DNA of 64,000 nucleotides from Bos javanicus (lineage: Eukaryota > Chordata > Mammalia > Artiodactyla > Bovidae): contig NC_083875.1 in NCBI RefSeq assembly GCF_032452875.1, forward strand, positions 73,182,178-73,246,177, read 5' to 3'. The stretch's first letter is position 1, and each line of letters begins with the position of its first letter. The notes under the pieces are model-generated. The model made no database searches and had not been told where the DNA came from. It saw only the letters and a program-made list of their open reading frames with translations. The translations under genes and the position numbers were made by a program. Below, piece by piece: positions 22,512-34,112 of this stretch.

Positions 22512-24618
22512 ATCCTGGTTAACTAGACATGCAAGTTAATTATGACTTCACCCTCACTTGTCTCCTTCTGTTCTACTAGCAATTACATTAGAAATTCTTC
22601 CAGATCAGGAGTGGGTGTTATTGGAGTCCCAAACTCCTAAATCAGCATCTCCCACCCCCAGAACCTAGCATTGTTCCTTGTAAAAGCAGGCCTTCTTCAA
22701 TATATCCCATTTGATGAAATTATTCCTCATTCACAAACCTGTATTCCTTTCTCTCCCATTTTGCAAATATCGGTGCTGATGATAACAAAATCAATCTAAG
22801 AGAAAGTTCCAGCAAGTTCATTGCTACTACAGAGGAAACTGCATGTGGCATCCGTTTATTTCAGCTTGCTTAAACTGGTTGGGTAAGTTAGAGAAAATTC
22901 CACCACAGAAGAGGGGAATTAGTGCCAGGAGCCAGAGGGACAAACAACTGTCAGGATTACTTTGCTTTAGAAAACAAAGAAAAGGCCACATCAAGCATAT
23001 TGAAAGGGAATGGGCAAACCAAAGTCAAGAGGTTGATCAGACTGGAGGAGATCTTTTCCCTTCCTCTCACTGAGCTTCAGAATCGCAGAGAGAGTCCCCA
23101 GTTTTGCAGGAGAAATTCGTGTATGTCACCTCTGGTTTGTCGGCTGTAACTTGAATCTGCTCCTCCTGTGGGTCCACCGCCTGGACCAGATCCTTCCATC
23201 TGTCTGAGGAGGTGTGTGCTGTTGGAAAAAAGTCATGTCATCACCATGTCTTGTGGGCAACCAGAGCAAACCTCTCTTAGCTGTGGGGTTGGATTTTACG
23301 AGCGGAGGAGAAAGGAATGTTTTGGGGGAAGGATGTTTGAGAGATCAGAGCCTTCCTACCTTGAAATGAATAGTTGACCAATGGGAGTCTGGCAGAGCTG
23401 GTGAGTACAGAACCAGGATGGAGACCTAGGCTTTTGGGTTTCAATGAGTCTCATAAGAAGTGGTGTCTCTTCTGTCCCTGGCCTCCCAGGCAGGTGCTTG
23501 GGCCCCACCCTGCTCTGCCACTGGCTATGGGATCTTGGAGAGAAGAGAAGGATGTCTCAGACCTTGCAGTCAGTCTTGGCCCAGAGGAGCAGATTTTAGG
23601 GGGTCCTCCATCAGTCTGTTCTGTCCGTGGCCATTAGCTCTAGGAGTTCTCTTTCTCATTAATATATTCATCCAAAATGTATTGAGTGTTTGCTGTGTGC
23701 CAGATACCGCAAAGACACGACTCTTTCTTGTTCATTCAAGAAGCAAAAGCCGGAAACTGCCATCTTTCTTTTCTGCTAACTTGCTGTGCTTGTGTCTTTG
23801 GGGTTTATATTGAGAGGATTCTGTGGCCAACTGCCCCCCACCACCGCCAGGAGCAGTGAGGGGGCAGTGAGCTATGAAGTATGCCCTAGGAAGCCCATGT
23901 TCAGATCCTCCTCTTAGCTAGCAAGTCACTGCTTGACTCTGGACAACCTTTTCAGTTCCTTGCCTGTTGTTTCCTCTCTTTCGAGGTGAGGGTGTTAAAT
24001 TTCTGTGAACTCAGTTCTTTGGAGCGCAGGCTTCTAGCAGTTACTGCACATGCCTGACTCAAAGGCACAAAATCGAGCTCAGATTATTAACATGGATGAC
24101 CGATCGTCTCACAAAATGATACGAAAGAATAGAATTGCCTCTGACTGTCTTTGCATCCTTTTGCTATCTGCCTTTGAACTTAGTTTCAAAAGCCCCACTG
24201 AGATGGTCCTTGCATTCAGAAAGTGGACTTCCTGAACCCCAGTGGCTCTGTGCTGCCTTCAGACAAAGATGTAGCAATGAAGTCCAGTAGAGGTTTGCCC
24301 CCCTTCCCAGCTTCCCTCTAGGAAGGGACCTCAGGCTTGTCCTGAGGGACACTCACTGGGAATGGGAGAATAGGCTGTGGCCATGGAAACCTGACAGGCT
24401 CACCTGGCCCGCAGGGAATGGAACCTTCGACCTTGGCCTAATTAACTCTGCTTCAGCCAGCGAGCTACCAGGCCGGTGACACATATAAAAACCAACAGGA
24501 TTTAGCCCTGGCTCTTCCTCCATCAGGACGGCCTAGCTGTGTAAGGCACAGACCTGCCTTCAGGTTCCAGAGTCCTCTGAAGGTGTGGTTCCGAATCCCA
24601 CTCCTGACCAGCCAGGCT
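22512..24618. other. Longest largely unique block, with one MIR-like SINE
   Basis: About 2.1 kb without young retroposons. 23870-24020 (cagatcctcctcttagctag, ttgactctggacaacctttt) looks like a sense MIR. No exon with AG/GT borders and a DOCK-like peptide was found. Confidence 0.45.
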
Positions 24619-24786
24619 TTGGGCTTCCCTGGTGGCTCAGCAGAAAAGAATCTGCCTGCAATGCGGGAGACATGGGTTTAATCCCTGGGTTGGGAAGATC
24701 CCCTAGAGAAGGGAATGGCAACCCACTCCAGAATTCTTACCTGGAGAATCCCACAGACAGAGGAGCCTGGCTGGCTACACTGCCCA
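24619..24786 (+). repeat. Bov-tA SINE, 3'-truncated
   Basis: Sense head cttccctggtggctcagcag and body ggcaacccactccagaattc. It stops after ggctggctacactg, before the Bov-A terminus. Confidence 0.88.
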
Positions 24787-25340
24787 GAGAAGGTGCATAG
24801 AAACCATGGTTCCCTATCTCTTTCTTGCCTTTAATTCCTGGGAAGGTCAAAAATTATGATTGTACAACAGTGCAAATGTACTTAATGCCAATGAACTGTG
24901 TACTTTCAAATAGTTAAAGTGTTAAAATTCATGTTATGTATATTTTACCACAATAAGAATAATTTACTGATGGAGCAGAGAGGAAACAGATTTATTCTGG
25001 GGCTGCAAAATGAGAGATTTTACAGAATGCTTCATGCCTTACACATGTAAATGATGGTTTTATGGTTCAAAAAAAATCTTCCGAGTCAGTAAATGCCTTC
25101 AGCATATTCATAACCCTGCCTTTGTGTGCCAAGTGTCTTCAAGCATTACCATTAAAGGCCCTTTTGTATTTCATTATTTGTTTACAGTCTATTTCCTTCC
25201 TCCTTGAAGACGGTGTCTGGCATGCTAGGGTTGAATAAGTGTTTTATGTATAATAAATGAATGACCACATTAGCAATGTGAATCCTCAGCAGAGAGAACT
25301 TTCTGTCCACGCATGCTGAAGTAACCCATCTCCACTTGTC
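24787..25340. other. Unique intronic sequence
   Basis: AT-rich; nothing recognised. Confidence 0.4.
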
Positions 25341-25683
25341 ACTTTTTTTTTGTTTAAATTGAAGTATAGTTGATTTACAGTGTTGTGTTAGCTTCAAGTG
25401 TACAGCAGTAATTCAGTTAAAAAAACATATACATGTATATTTGTTTTTCACATTCTTTTCCATCTTTAGGTTATTATAAAATATTGAATATAGTCCCCTG
25501 TGCTAGACAGTAGGTCCTTGTTTGTTATCTATTTTACATGTAGTAGTGTGTAATGTTAATCCCTAACTCCTACTGATTTATCCCTCCTTCCTACCTTTCC
25601 CCTTTGGTAAACATAAATTTGTGAGTGTTTCTGTTTTTGTAAATAAGTTCATTTGCATCCTTTTTCAGACTCCACATGTATAT
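25341..25683 (-). repeat. L1 3' UTR fragment, part 1
   Basis: Antisense: attgaagtatagttgattta, tcccctgtgctagacagtag. It continues at 25891-26150 after a SINE insertion. Confidence 0.82.
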
Positions 25684-25890
25684 TTGGGATTTCCTGGTGA
25701 CTCAGACCATAAAGAATCTACCCGCAGTGCTGGAGACCCAGGTTTGATCCCTGGGTCAGGAAGATCCCCTGGAGAAGGGAATGGCTACCCACTCCAGTAT
25801 TCTTGCCTGGAGAATCCTGTGGGCAGAGGAGCCTGGCAGGCTACAGTCTATGGTGTTGCAAAGAGTCAGACGCAGTTGATCGACTAATAC
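25684..25890 (+). repeat. Bov-tA SINE nested in L1
   Basis: Sense: tttcctggtgactcagacca, gggaatggctacccactcca, gtcagacgcagttgatcgac. Confidence 0.9.
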
Positions 25891-26150
25891 CATTTTTAAG
25901 TAATGCCATATATTTATCTTTCTCTGACTTACTTCACTTAGTATGATCTCTGGGTCTGCCCATGTTGCTACAAGTGGCTTTATTTCATTCTTTATTATGG
26001 CTGAGTAATATTCCACTGTGTATATAAACCACATCATCTTTATCCACTCTTTTGTTGATAGACACTTAGGTTGCTTCTGTGTCTTGGCTGTTCTGAATAG
26101 TGTGGCAGTGAATGTGAGGGTGCATTGTCACTCTTTCCCTAATAACTTTT
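25891..26150 (-). repeat. L1 ORF2 end, part 2
   Basis: Antisense: gacttacttcacttagtatg, tgagtaatattccactgtgt, taggttgcttctgtgtcttg. Confidence 0.82.
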
Positions 26151-26568
26151 AGCCCTTAATGAAATGACTTTTTTCATATCCCTGTGTGTTCACATGTTTG
26201 TTTTTCTCTTCCCATTAAAAAATGAGACCAAGTATGACAAGGATGTTATAGGTCTTGCTCTCCTAAGCATCTTTTTGTTGAATGAGTAAATGAATCTCCA
26301 GACTGGGATTGAATTTTTGGAAACAGCAATACTCGTTCAGAATCAGTTTTGGAGCCCCAAACAAGAAAGAAGAACAATGTCATTGGAGAGACACAATACA
26401 AAGTAAAAACAATCGAGAAATTGGAGTAAAAATTCTGATTTTTCACACGTGGCTGAAACTGGTTTCAAGGTACTTTCCAACAAAAATATTCAGTAATACT
26501 TGAGCAATGCCTTTATTGTTGAATTCTGTGTCACTTTGAGGTGGATACTTTGTAATGTTCCTTTGATT
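26151..26568. other. Unique intronic sequence
   Basis: Nothing recognised. Confidence 0.4.
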
Positions 26569-28128
26569 AGTTCAGTTCAGTTGCTCAGTCATGTCCGACT
26601 CTCTGCAACCCCATGGACTGCAGCACGACAGGCTTCCCTGTCCATCACCAGCTCCTGGAGCTTGCTCAAACTCATGTCCATCGAGTTGGTGATGCCATCC
26701 AACCATCTCATCCTCTGTCATCCCCTTCTCCTCCTGCCTTCAATCTTTCCCAGCATCAGGGTCTTTTCCAAGGAGTCAGATCTTTGCATCAGGTTGCTAA
26801 AGTATTGGAGTTTCAGATTCAGTATCAGTCCTTCCAATGTGTATTCAGCACTGATTTCCTTTAGGATTGACTGGTTGGATCTCCTTGCAGTTCAAGGGAC
26901 TCTCAAGGGTCTTTTTTTTTTTTAATATAAATGTATTTATTTTAATTGGAGGCTAATTACTTTACAATATTCTATTGGTTTTGCCATACATCAACATGAT
27001 CTCAAGAGTCTTCTGCAACACTACAGTTCAAAAGTTTCAATTCTTCAGTGCTTAGCTTTCTTTATAGTCCAACTCTCACATCCATACATGACTACTGGAA
27101 AGCCATAGCTTTGACTAGACAGACCTATGTCGGCAAAGTAATGTCTCTGCTTTTTAATATGCTGTCTAGGTTGGTCATAGCTTTTCTTCCAAGGAGCAAA
27201 CATCTTTTAATTTCATGGGTGCAATCACTATTTGCAGTGATTTTGGAGCCCAGAAAAATAAAGTCTGTCACTGTTTCCCCATCTGTTTGCCATGAAGTGA
27301 CAGGACCGGATGCCATGATCTTAGTTTTCTGAATGTTGAGTTTTAAGCCAACTTTTTCACTCTCCTCTTTTACTTTCATCAAGAGGCTCTAGTTCTTCTT
27401 TGCTTTCTGCCAAAAGGGTGGTGTCATCTGCATATCTGAGGTTATTGATATTTCTCCTGGCAATCTTGATTCCAGTTTGTGCTTCATCCAGCTCAGCATT
27501 TCTCATGATATTCTCTGCATAGAAGTTAAATAAGCAGGGTGACAATATACAGCCTTGACATACTGCTTTCCCAATTTGGAACCAGTCTGTTGTTCCATGT
27601 CTGTTTCTAACTGTTGCTTCTTGACCTGCATACAGATTTCTCAGGAGGCAGATAAGGTGGTCTGGTATTCCCATCTCTTGAAGAATTTTCCAGAGTTTGT
27701 TGTGATCCACACAGTCAAAGGCTTAGCCTTAGTCAATAAAGCAGAAGTAGATGTTTTTCTGGAACTCTCTTCCTTTTTCAATGATCCAACGGATGTTGGT
27801 AATTTGATCTCTGGTTCCTCTGCCTTTTCTAAATCCAGTTTGAACATCTGGAAGTTCACGGTTCACGTACTGTTGAAGCCTGGCTTGGAGAATTTTGAGC
27901 ATTACTTTGCTAGTGTGTGAAATGAATGCAATTGTGCAGTAGTTTGGACATTCTTTGGCATTGCCTTTCTTTGGGATTGGAATGAAAACTGACCTTTTCC
28001 AGTCCTGTGGCCACTGCTGAGTTTTCCAAATTTGCTGGCATGTTGAGTGCAGCACTTTGACAGCATCATCTTTCAGGATTTGAAATAGCTCAACTGGAAT
28101 TCTTCACCTCCACTAGCTTTGTTCGTAG
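26569..28128 (-). mobile_element. BovB (RTE) LINE copy with reverse transcriptase remnant
   Basis: A minus-strand BovB, 5'-truncated at about 28128, with its 3' tail (gttcagttcagttgctcagt) at 26569. The minus-strand frames 27729-28055, 27357-27710 and 27125-27382 carry pieces of the reverse transcriptase: PKKGNAKECPNY, FRKGRGTRDQ, GIPDHLICLLRNLYAGQEA, CQGCILSPCLFN and LRYADDTTLLAE. The active-site YADD (27423-27434) is present, but several shifts and stops break the frame. An 88-bp antisense L1 tail interrupts the 3' part at 26912-26999. Confidence 0.92.
26901..27010 (-). repeat. Short L1 3' insertion inside BovB
   Basis: Antisense L1 end (attggaggctaattacttta, gttttgccatacatcaacat) flanked by near-identical 11-mers tctcaagggtc (26901-26911) and tctcaagagtc (27000-27010). 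It therefore landed in an existing BovB. Confidence 0.88.
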
Positions 28129-28149
28129 CTTTTTGTTCCTTTGATAAGT

Positions 28150-28510
28150 TTACATTTTTTAATGTTTTTTTAGAAATTGCAGTGAAATGTATATACAGTG
28201 AAATACACTCATCTTAGGTACAATGCAAGGAATTTAAACAAATTGAGTGCACAACGTGTGCCTAATGCTCCAGTCAAGATACAGAGCCCTCCCAGTGCTC
28301 CAGAAAGTTCCGTCACCTTCCTCTGTGCAATTCCCACTTTCAAAAAAAAAACAAAACTCTGCTAATTTAGGTCACCATGGACTGATTAGTCTTTCTGCCC
28401 TTCAGCTTTATGTAAATGGAACTATGCATATCTGTTTCATTTAGTTCCTTTCATTCTGCATAATGCTTTTTAGGTTCACCCATGATGTTGTGTATAGCTG
28501 TAGTTCATTT
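28150..28510 (-). repeat. Old L1 3' fragment
   Basis: Antisense, diverged: cagtgaaatacactcatctt, tatgtaaatggaactatgca, ttcattctgcataatgcttt. Confidence 0.6.
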
Positions 28511-28987
28511 TGTTTTATCATGTCCCATGTTGCTAATTATTTTCTGCCATGTGCTCTCCTTGAGTGCTTTTACCCAGCTCTGTCATCCTCTGAGATCATC
28601 ATATATATCATATTTTATATTAGAGTGTAATCTTTGTAATAACTCTTGTTCTCCACTCCACCATGATATCTAAACTAGTGCTTAATAAATATTTATTGAA
28701 TGGTTGTATGTAGAGTGGGTGAAGAGCTGAGTAAGGGACATGTCCTGTGGGAGCCAGAAAGTGGGCAGTGGCCAGAGATGCATTTGGACAGGTGAGGCAA
28801 AATGGAGCAGGTGATGATGGAATCTTGGCTGATGGAAATTATCTGAGAAACCAGCTTAAGTAAGTGACTTTGACAATGGAATTAGGGACTCTCTGATATT
28901 TGTAAATTGGAGGGGACAGTTTTATTCTGGATTGGGTCAGCCCCAGGAAAATAGAAATGACTCTTTTCCCAAACAGATCAACCTTTC
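28511..28987. other. Unique intronic sequence
   Basis: A possible MIR/L2 tail sits at 28675-28705 (cttaataaatatttattgaa). The rest is unassigned. Confidence 0.4.
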
Positions 28988-29140
28988 GCATAGAATCACT
29001 TTTTTTTTTTTTTTTTTGGCCGCACTGTACCTTGTAGGATCTTAGTTCCCCAATCAGGGATTGAACCCAGGCCTCTTCAGTGAAAGCGTGGAGTCCTAAC
29101 CACTGTACTGCCAAGGAAGTCCCTGCATAGAATCACTTTT
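28988..29140 (-). repeat. CHR-type SINE with 16-bp target duplication
   Basis: The antisense short-form SINE (aggatcttagttccccaatc, actgccaaggaagtccc) lies between gcatagaatcactttt at 28988-29003 and 29125-29140. Confidence 0.92.
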
Positions 29141-29628
29141 GAAGTTCCCCATGGTTGCCAGAAGCTTACTTTTTGAGATTGTCATTTCACCTAATCCTCT
29201 GGACTTACCATCTCTCCACCATTCCCTTCATTTTTTAATTTAAGACAGCAACTGAGATTCCAGTGGGTTCACACGACTCATTGATTATGGCTCTTGTTGA
29301 TAACACTTTCAATAGGCCAGTAGCATACTGTATTTAGCTGTAATTATCTTGCTTTAGGTGTTGGCATTAATTGGAAATTCATGTTCTTGCTTGTGTCACC
29401 ACTGTGGTTTGTGACGTGCAAATGAGCAAATGTACTCTTGGACTATTACCATATCTCTTGGATTTATAAGCAGCCGAATTTATAAAATCCTCAGCATATA
29501 TGATGAAAACTCCAGAAACAGACAGTGTTCTGCCAGTACCCAATGCCATGGAATGTGAGCGTTCACTTTGTAGAATTCAGCATGGTGAACTTGAGCCTTT
29601 AGAGGGAGTTGTACACATACCACAGTTG
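29141..29628. other. Unique intronic sequence
   Basis: Nothing recognised. Confidence 0.4.
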
Positions 29629-29775
29629 TAGAGAAGACTTTGTTGTTGTTGTTAAGTCACTAAGTTGTATCCGACTCTTTGCGATTGCATGGACTGTAGC
29701 CTGCCAGGCTCTTCTGTCCCTGGGATTTTTCAGGCAAGAATACTAGAGTGGGTTGCCATTTCCTAGAGAAGACTT
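29629..29775 (-). repeat. Bov-tA SINE, truncated, with 12-bp target duplication
   Basis: Antisense Bov-A part (atccgactctttgcgattgc, ggcaagaatactagagtggg) flanked by tagagaagactt at 29629-29640 and 29764-29775. The tRNA head is missing, so retroposition itself was 5'-truncated. Confidence 0.9.
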
Positions 29776-29975
29776 AGGTTTAAAAGAACAAAAAAAAGTT
29801 TTCAAAAATGACAGGCTTCAGAAGCATAATTCTACGATGGATAGCTGTACAAAAACACTGTTTACAAAAGTTTTGGTAAGTTCCCCTCCGAAAGTGAACC
29901 CAGTCTGTGATAAAACATCTTGGGTTTATAGGACATAAAGAGATGAAAACTGCTTGGAAGAGACTCAAGTCTTGT

Positions 29976-30026
29976 TTCCATGTCTTGGCTATTGTAAGTA
30001 TAGTCAATATCCTATAATAAACTATA
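29976..30026 (+). repeat. L1 3' UTR, left part (host of BovB)
   Basis: Sense L1 3' end: tcttggctattgtaagtata, gtcaatatcctataataaac. The same L1 resumes at 31846-31935. Confidence 0.75.
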
Positions 30027-31845
30027 ATGGAAAGGAACACACATCAGATCAGATCAGATCAATCGCTCAGTCATGTCCGACTCTTTGCGACCCCATGAAC
30101 TGCAGCACGCCAGGCCTCCCTGTCCATCACCAACTCCCGGAGTTCACTCAGACTCATGTCTATAGAGTTGGTGATGCCATCCAGCCATCTCATCCTCTCT
30201 CGTCCCCTTCTCCTCTTGCCCCCAATCCCTCCCAGCATCAGAGTCTTTTCCAATGAGTCAACTCTTCACATGAGGTGGCCAAAGTACTGGAGTTTCAGCT
30301 TTAGCATCATTCCTTCCAAAGAAATCCCAGGGCTGATCTCCTTCCAGGCCAAGGGACTCTCAAGAGTCTTCTCCAACACCACAGTTCAAAAGCATCAATT
30401 CTTCGGTGCTCAGCCTTCTTCACAGTCCAACTCTCACATCCATACATGACCACAGGAAAAATCATAGCCTTGACTAGACGAACCTTTGTTGGCAAAGTAA
30501 TGTCTCTGCTTTTGAATATGCTATCTAGGTTGGTCATAACTCTCCTTCCAAGGAGTAAGCGTCTTTTAATTTCATGGCTGCAGTCACCATCTGCAGTGAT
30601 TTTGGAGCCCAGAAAAATAAAGTCTGACACTGTTTCCCCATCTATTTCCCATGAAGTGATGGGGCCGGATGCCATGATCTTCCTTTTCTGAATGTTGAGC
30701 TTTAAGCCAACTTTTTCACTCTCCACTTTCACTTCCATCAAGAGGCTTTTGAGTTCCTCTTCACTTTCTGCCATAAGGGTGGTGTCATCTGCAAATCTGA
30801 GGTTATTGATATTTCTCCCGGCAATCTTGATTCCAGCTTGTGTTTCTTCCAGTCAGCGTTTCTCATGATGTACTCTGCATATAAGTTAAATAAACAGGGT
30901 GACAATATACAGCCTTGACAAACTCCTTTTTCTATTTGGAACCAGTCTGTTGTTCCATGTCCAGTTCTAACTGTTGCTTCCTGACCTGCATACAGATTTC
31001 TCAAGAGGCGGATCAGGTGGTCTGGTATTCCCATCTCTTTCAGGATTTTCCACAGTTTATTGTGATCCACACAGTCAAAGGCTTTGGCATAGTCAATAAA
31101 GCAGAAATAGATGCTTTTCTGGAACTCTCTTGCTTTTTCCATGATCCAATGGATGTTGGCAATTTGATCTCTGGTTCCTCTGCCTTTTCTAAAACCAGCT
31201 TGAACATCAGGAAGTTCACGGTTCACATATTGCTGAAGCCTGGCTTGGAGAATTTTGAGCATTACTTTACTCACGTGTGAGATGAGTGCAATTGTGCGGT
31301 AGTTTGAGCATTCTTTGGCATTGCCTTTCTTGGGGATTGGAATGATAACTGACCTTTTCCTGTCCTGTGGCCACTGCTGAGTTTTCAAAATTTGCTGGCA
31401 TATTGAGTGCAGCACTTTCACAGCATCATCTTTCAGGATTTGGAATAGCTCAACTGGCATTCCATCACTTCCACTAGCTATGTTCGTGGTGATGCTTTCT
31501 AAGGCCCACTGGACTTCACATTCCAGGATGTCTGGCTCTAGGTCAGTGATCACACCATCGTGATTATCTGGGTCGTGAAGATCTTTTTTGTACAGTTCTT
31601 CTGTGTATTCTTGCCATCTCTTCTTAATATAATCTGCTTCTGTTAGGTCCATACCATTTCTGTCCTTTATCAAGCCCATCTTTGCATGAAATGTTCCCTT
31701 GGTATCTCTAATTTTCTTGAAGAGATCTCTAGTCTTTCCCATTCTGTTGTTTTCCTCTATTTCTTTGCATTGATTGCTGAAGAAGGCTTTCTTATCTCTT
31801 CTTACTATTCTTTGGAACTCTGCATTCATGGAAAGAAACACACAT
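30027..31845 (-). mobile_element. BovB (RTE) LINE, longest open copy in intron 2
   Basis: A minus-strand BovB of about 1.78 kb (30045-31827), flanked by an 18-bp duplication with one mismatch (30027-30044, 31828-31845) and inserted in an L1 3' UTR. A 367-codon open stretch (30738-31841) carries the reverse transcriptase fingers and palm: PIPKKGNAKECSNYRTIALI, FIDYAKAFDCVDH (motif A) and GVCQGCILSPCLFN (motif B). Compared with the copy at 58 kb, one C is missing near 30853, which shifts the frame just before the catalytic YADD. The box itself reads FADD (30784-30795) in the next frame. The following frame 30307-30774 is the ORF C-terminus. No endonuclease domain remains. Confidence 0.93.
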
Positions 31846-31935
31846 ATACATATATAAATGTATACATAACTACATCACTTTATTGTACACCAGAAGTTAA
31901 CACATTATAAACCAACTACACTTAAAAAAAAATTT
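31846..31935 (+). repeat. L1 3' UTR, right part
   Basis: Sense: tcactttattgtacaccaga, agttaacacattataaacca, then the A/T tail. Confidence 0.75.
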
Positions 31936-32239
31936 TTTTTTAATTTCATGCATCTGCTAATAGAACTCTTCTATAATTTGTTCTATATAAAATCATCCAA
32001 CACTGGACACAGACTATTTTGGATATATTAGGGAGCTGAATTTACCTTCTTGAAGCGTAGAGTTATTAATTTTTTCTCAAATTTTAAACTGTCAGCATTC
32101 AAAAGTGTTAAGGATTTTCCTATTTTTAACTGGTTAGAATGGGGTATTATGCTGTGGACTGGTTATAGATTTGCATCAAAGCCCATGATTGACAAAAAAA
32201 TATCTGAACAGGGAGCACCACTCCTAATTAAAGATAGCA
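31936..32239. other. Unique AT-rich intronic sequence
   Basis: Nothing recognised. Confidence 0.4.
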
Positions 32240-32490
32240 GTCCATGGCATAATATCCTATGCTGTTTCTGACTTCACATAGTTTGATAATCTCTAGGTCC
32301 ATCCATTGCTGCTTTATGGCTGAGTAGTATTCTGTTCTGTGTATGAACCACATTTTCCTCATCCATTCATTTGTCGATGGAGATTTAGGTTGTTTCCGTG
32401 TCTTGGCTATTGTAAGTAGTGCTGCTGTGAACATTGGAGTGCATGTGTGTTTTCCAATTATAATTTTGTCCAGAAACAGTATGCTTGAAG
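32240..32490 (-). repeat. L1 ORF2 fragment
   Basis: Antisense: tctctaggtccatccattgc, gatttaggttgtttccgtgt, gtaagtagtgctgctgtgaa. Confidence 0.75.
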
Positions 32491-33374
32491 TTTCCATTAT
32501 AGCTTGCATGTGCTCACTGTGTGTTTATGGCTCCTTTATGCATCTGGCCTGCTGACAAGGTTTACTTAGGATAACCACCCTGATGCCTCATGGTTATAGG
32601 GAATGAGCAAAATTATTTCAGTGAATTACCTGTATTAGGTATTCAGTAAATATTCATTATCCAGTATCTATTTATGGATAGATTAAATTATATACTCCCT
32701 TTATAAGATAGAGGGTGGGAAAACATCCATAGGAATATGTGTACTGATTGGAATTTTTAAAAGAAAGTTAAAGACTTTACTTAAAGCCTTGTTAAGCAAA
32801 CATATAAAATCTTTTTATGTAGAGGAGTATTGCAGCATTGCCAAGAATTGTTTAAAATGTTTTATTTGTTTCAGTTTGTTTTTAGGTATAAATATATATA
32901 AGGTTTGATATATATATACACATATATATACACATAAGGTTTGCTACTCTGATTTAAAATTGTTCCAGAATATTGGTTCTTATCCTGGGAGAGAGGGACG
33001 TGGGAGTGGGAGAGAAAGCAAGAAGGAGAGAATATATATAAATTACTTTAAAATATCTATTTTAGTAGTGTAAGGTAGCTCACAGAATGTATATAAATGG
33101 ATGAAAGTTAATGTCATTCATGCAAAAGCATTTTTTGAATGACTGGAAGGGATTAAGGTGTTAAGAGACTGAGCTGTCTTCCATCTTGTTATTTATTTAT
33201 TTGGTCTTTTCTCCAAAGGAGAAGTGATGAAGCGTGGTTCTAAGTGAATTTTAAATCCTTTAATTATCAAGACAGTGCAGCTCTGAAATAAATCTAGATT
33301 TTTACTGTATAATAAATGAAAACGTTCATGTTGTCTGCTAGAGGTCTCCTGGATTCCATCTCCACATCCAAACC
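32491..33374. other. AT-rich unique sequence with a TA/CA tract
   Basis: A (TA)n/(CA)n-type tract lies at 32888-32936. Otherwise nothing was recognised in the last kilobase before exon 3. Confidence 0.45.
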
Positions 33375-33438
33375 ATGGGCTTTGCTGGTGGCTCAGATGG
33401 TAAAGAATCTGCCTGCAATGCAGGATACCCAGGTTATG
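33375..33438 (+). repeat. Bov-tA SINE head only, next to exon 3
   Basis: The sense tRNA-Glu head (ggctttgctggtggctcaga, tggtaaagaatctgcctgca) breaks off after about 64 bp. Its end is about 75 bp from the exon 3 acceptor, within reach of the branch-point region. Confidence 0.85.
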
Positions 33439-33513
33439 AGGATGTATGTTGCTAATGTCTGTGTGTTGTCCCAGGTAACGTACTCAATTCTGTCTTCTCT
33501 TCTACCCTGACAG

Positions 33514-33554
33514 GTTGGTACAGAGGATACACCCTCCAAAATAAATCCAAAAAG
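33514..33554 (+). CDS. DOCK5: DOCK5 exon 3: SH3 core tryptophan strand (41 nt)
   Basis: This very short exon of 41 nt has acceptor ctgacag and donor gtatgg. It completes the Gly codon opened in exon 2 and reads G-WYRGYTLQNKSKK, ending on a full codon. WYRGY contains the conserved SH3 tryptophan of the ligand-binding face. Its frame joins exon 2 (1+2 nt split codon) and exon 4 (phase 0) without shift. The donor gtatgg is weaker than the gtaagt/gtgagt donors of the neighbours. A truncated Bov-tA SINE ends about 75 bp upstream of the acceptor. Confidence 0.93.
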
Positions 33555-33988
33555 GTATGGCTTATGGTTCAGTGTTCTCCTTGGAAATCTACTGTTTGCC
33601 AGTCTTGTGTTGTCTTATCTGATCCCATTATCTGCTGTCTGTGGGCCCAGTTTGCTTTCTCTTTGATGGCTGTTCTGTAGATTCAAAAGCAAAGTGTCTG
33701 ACCTCACTGTTCAGGTAAAAGAGTCCAAGTCCCATGGCTGTATTTCCCACCAGCCAACTCAAGGATAAAAGCTGGAGATGAATTTGACACCCCAGGTAGG
33801 GCCTCTGCAGGCTTTCTGATTGCTTGACCTGAGCGATGTGGTCATCTACGGATGTTGCTCTGTATCAGAGGAGGGGGGACGTCTCTGTTTATCCTTTAGT
33901 TCCAGTGCTGATATCCCAGAAGCACAGGGTCTCCCCATTTCCATGTGACTCTTTCCTTTTTTATAAAATGGAAAATCAGAGTAGTAAG
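33555..33988. other. Start of intron 3, unique
   Basis: Follows the gtatgg donor. Nothing else recognised. Confidence 0.45.
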
Positions 33989-34112
33989 TTTTTATTAGCG
34001 GGGGCCACACCATTGGCATGTGGGATCTTAGTTCCCTGACCAGGGGTCGACTCTGTGCCTCTTGCATTGGGAGTGCAGAGTCTTAACCACTGGACCACCA
34101 GAAAAGTCCTCA
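33989..34112 (-). repeat. CHR-type tRNA-Glu SINE (short form)
   Basis: Antisense: catgtgggatcttagttccc, ggaccaccagaaaagtcct. Short tcagagt repeats occur on both sides. Confidence 0.85.

Noticed and set aside
30738..31841. 367-codon frame as a functional host gene
   Set aside because: It is a BovB reverse transcriptase remnant, with motif order and neighbours typical of the LINE and a frameshift before the active site.
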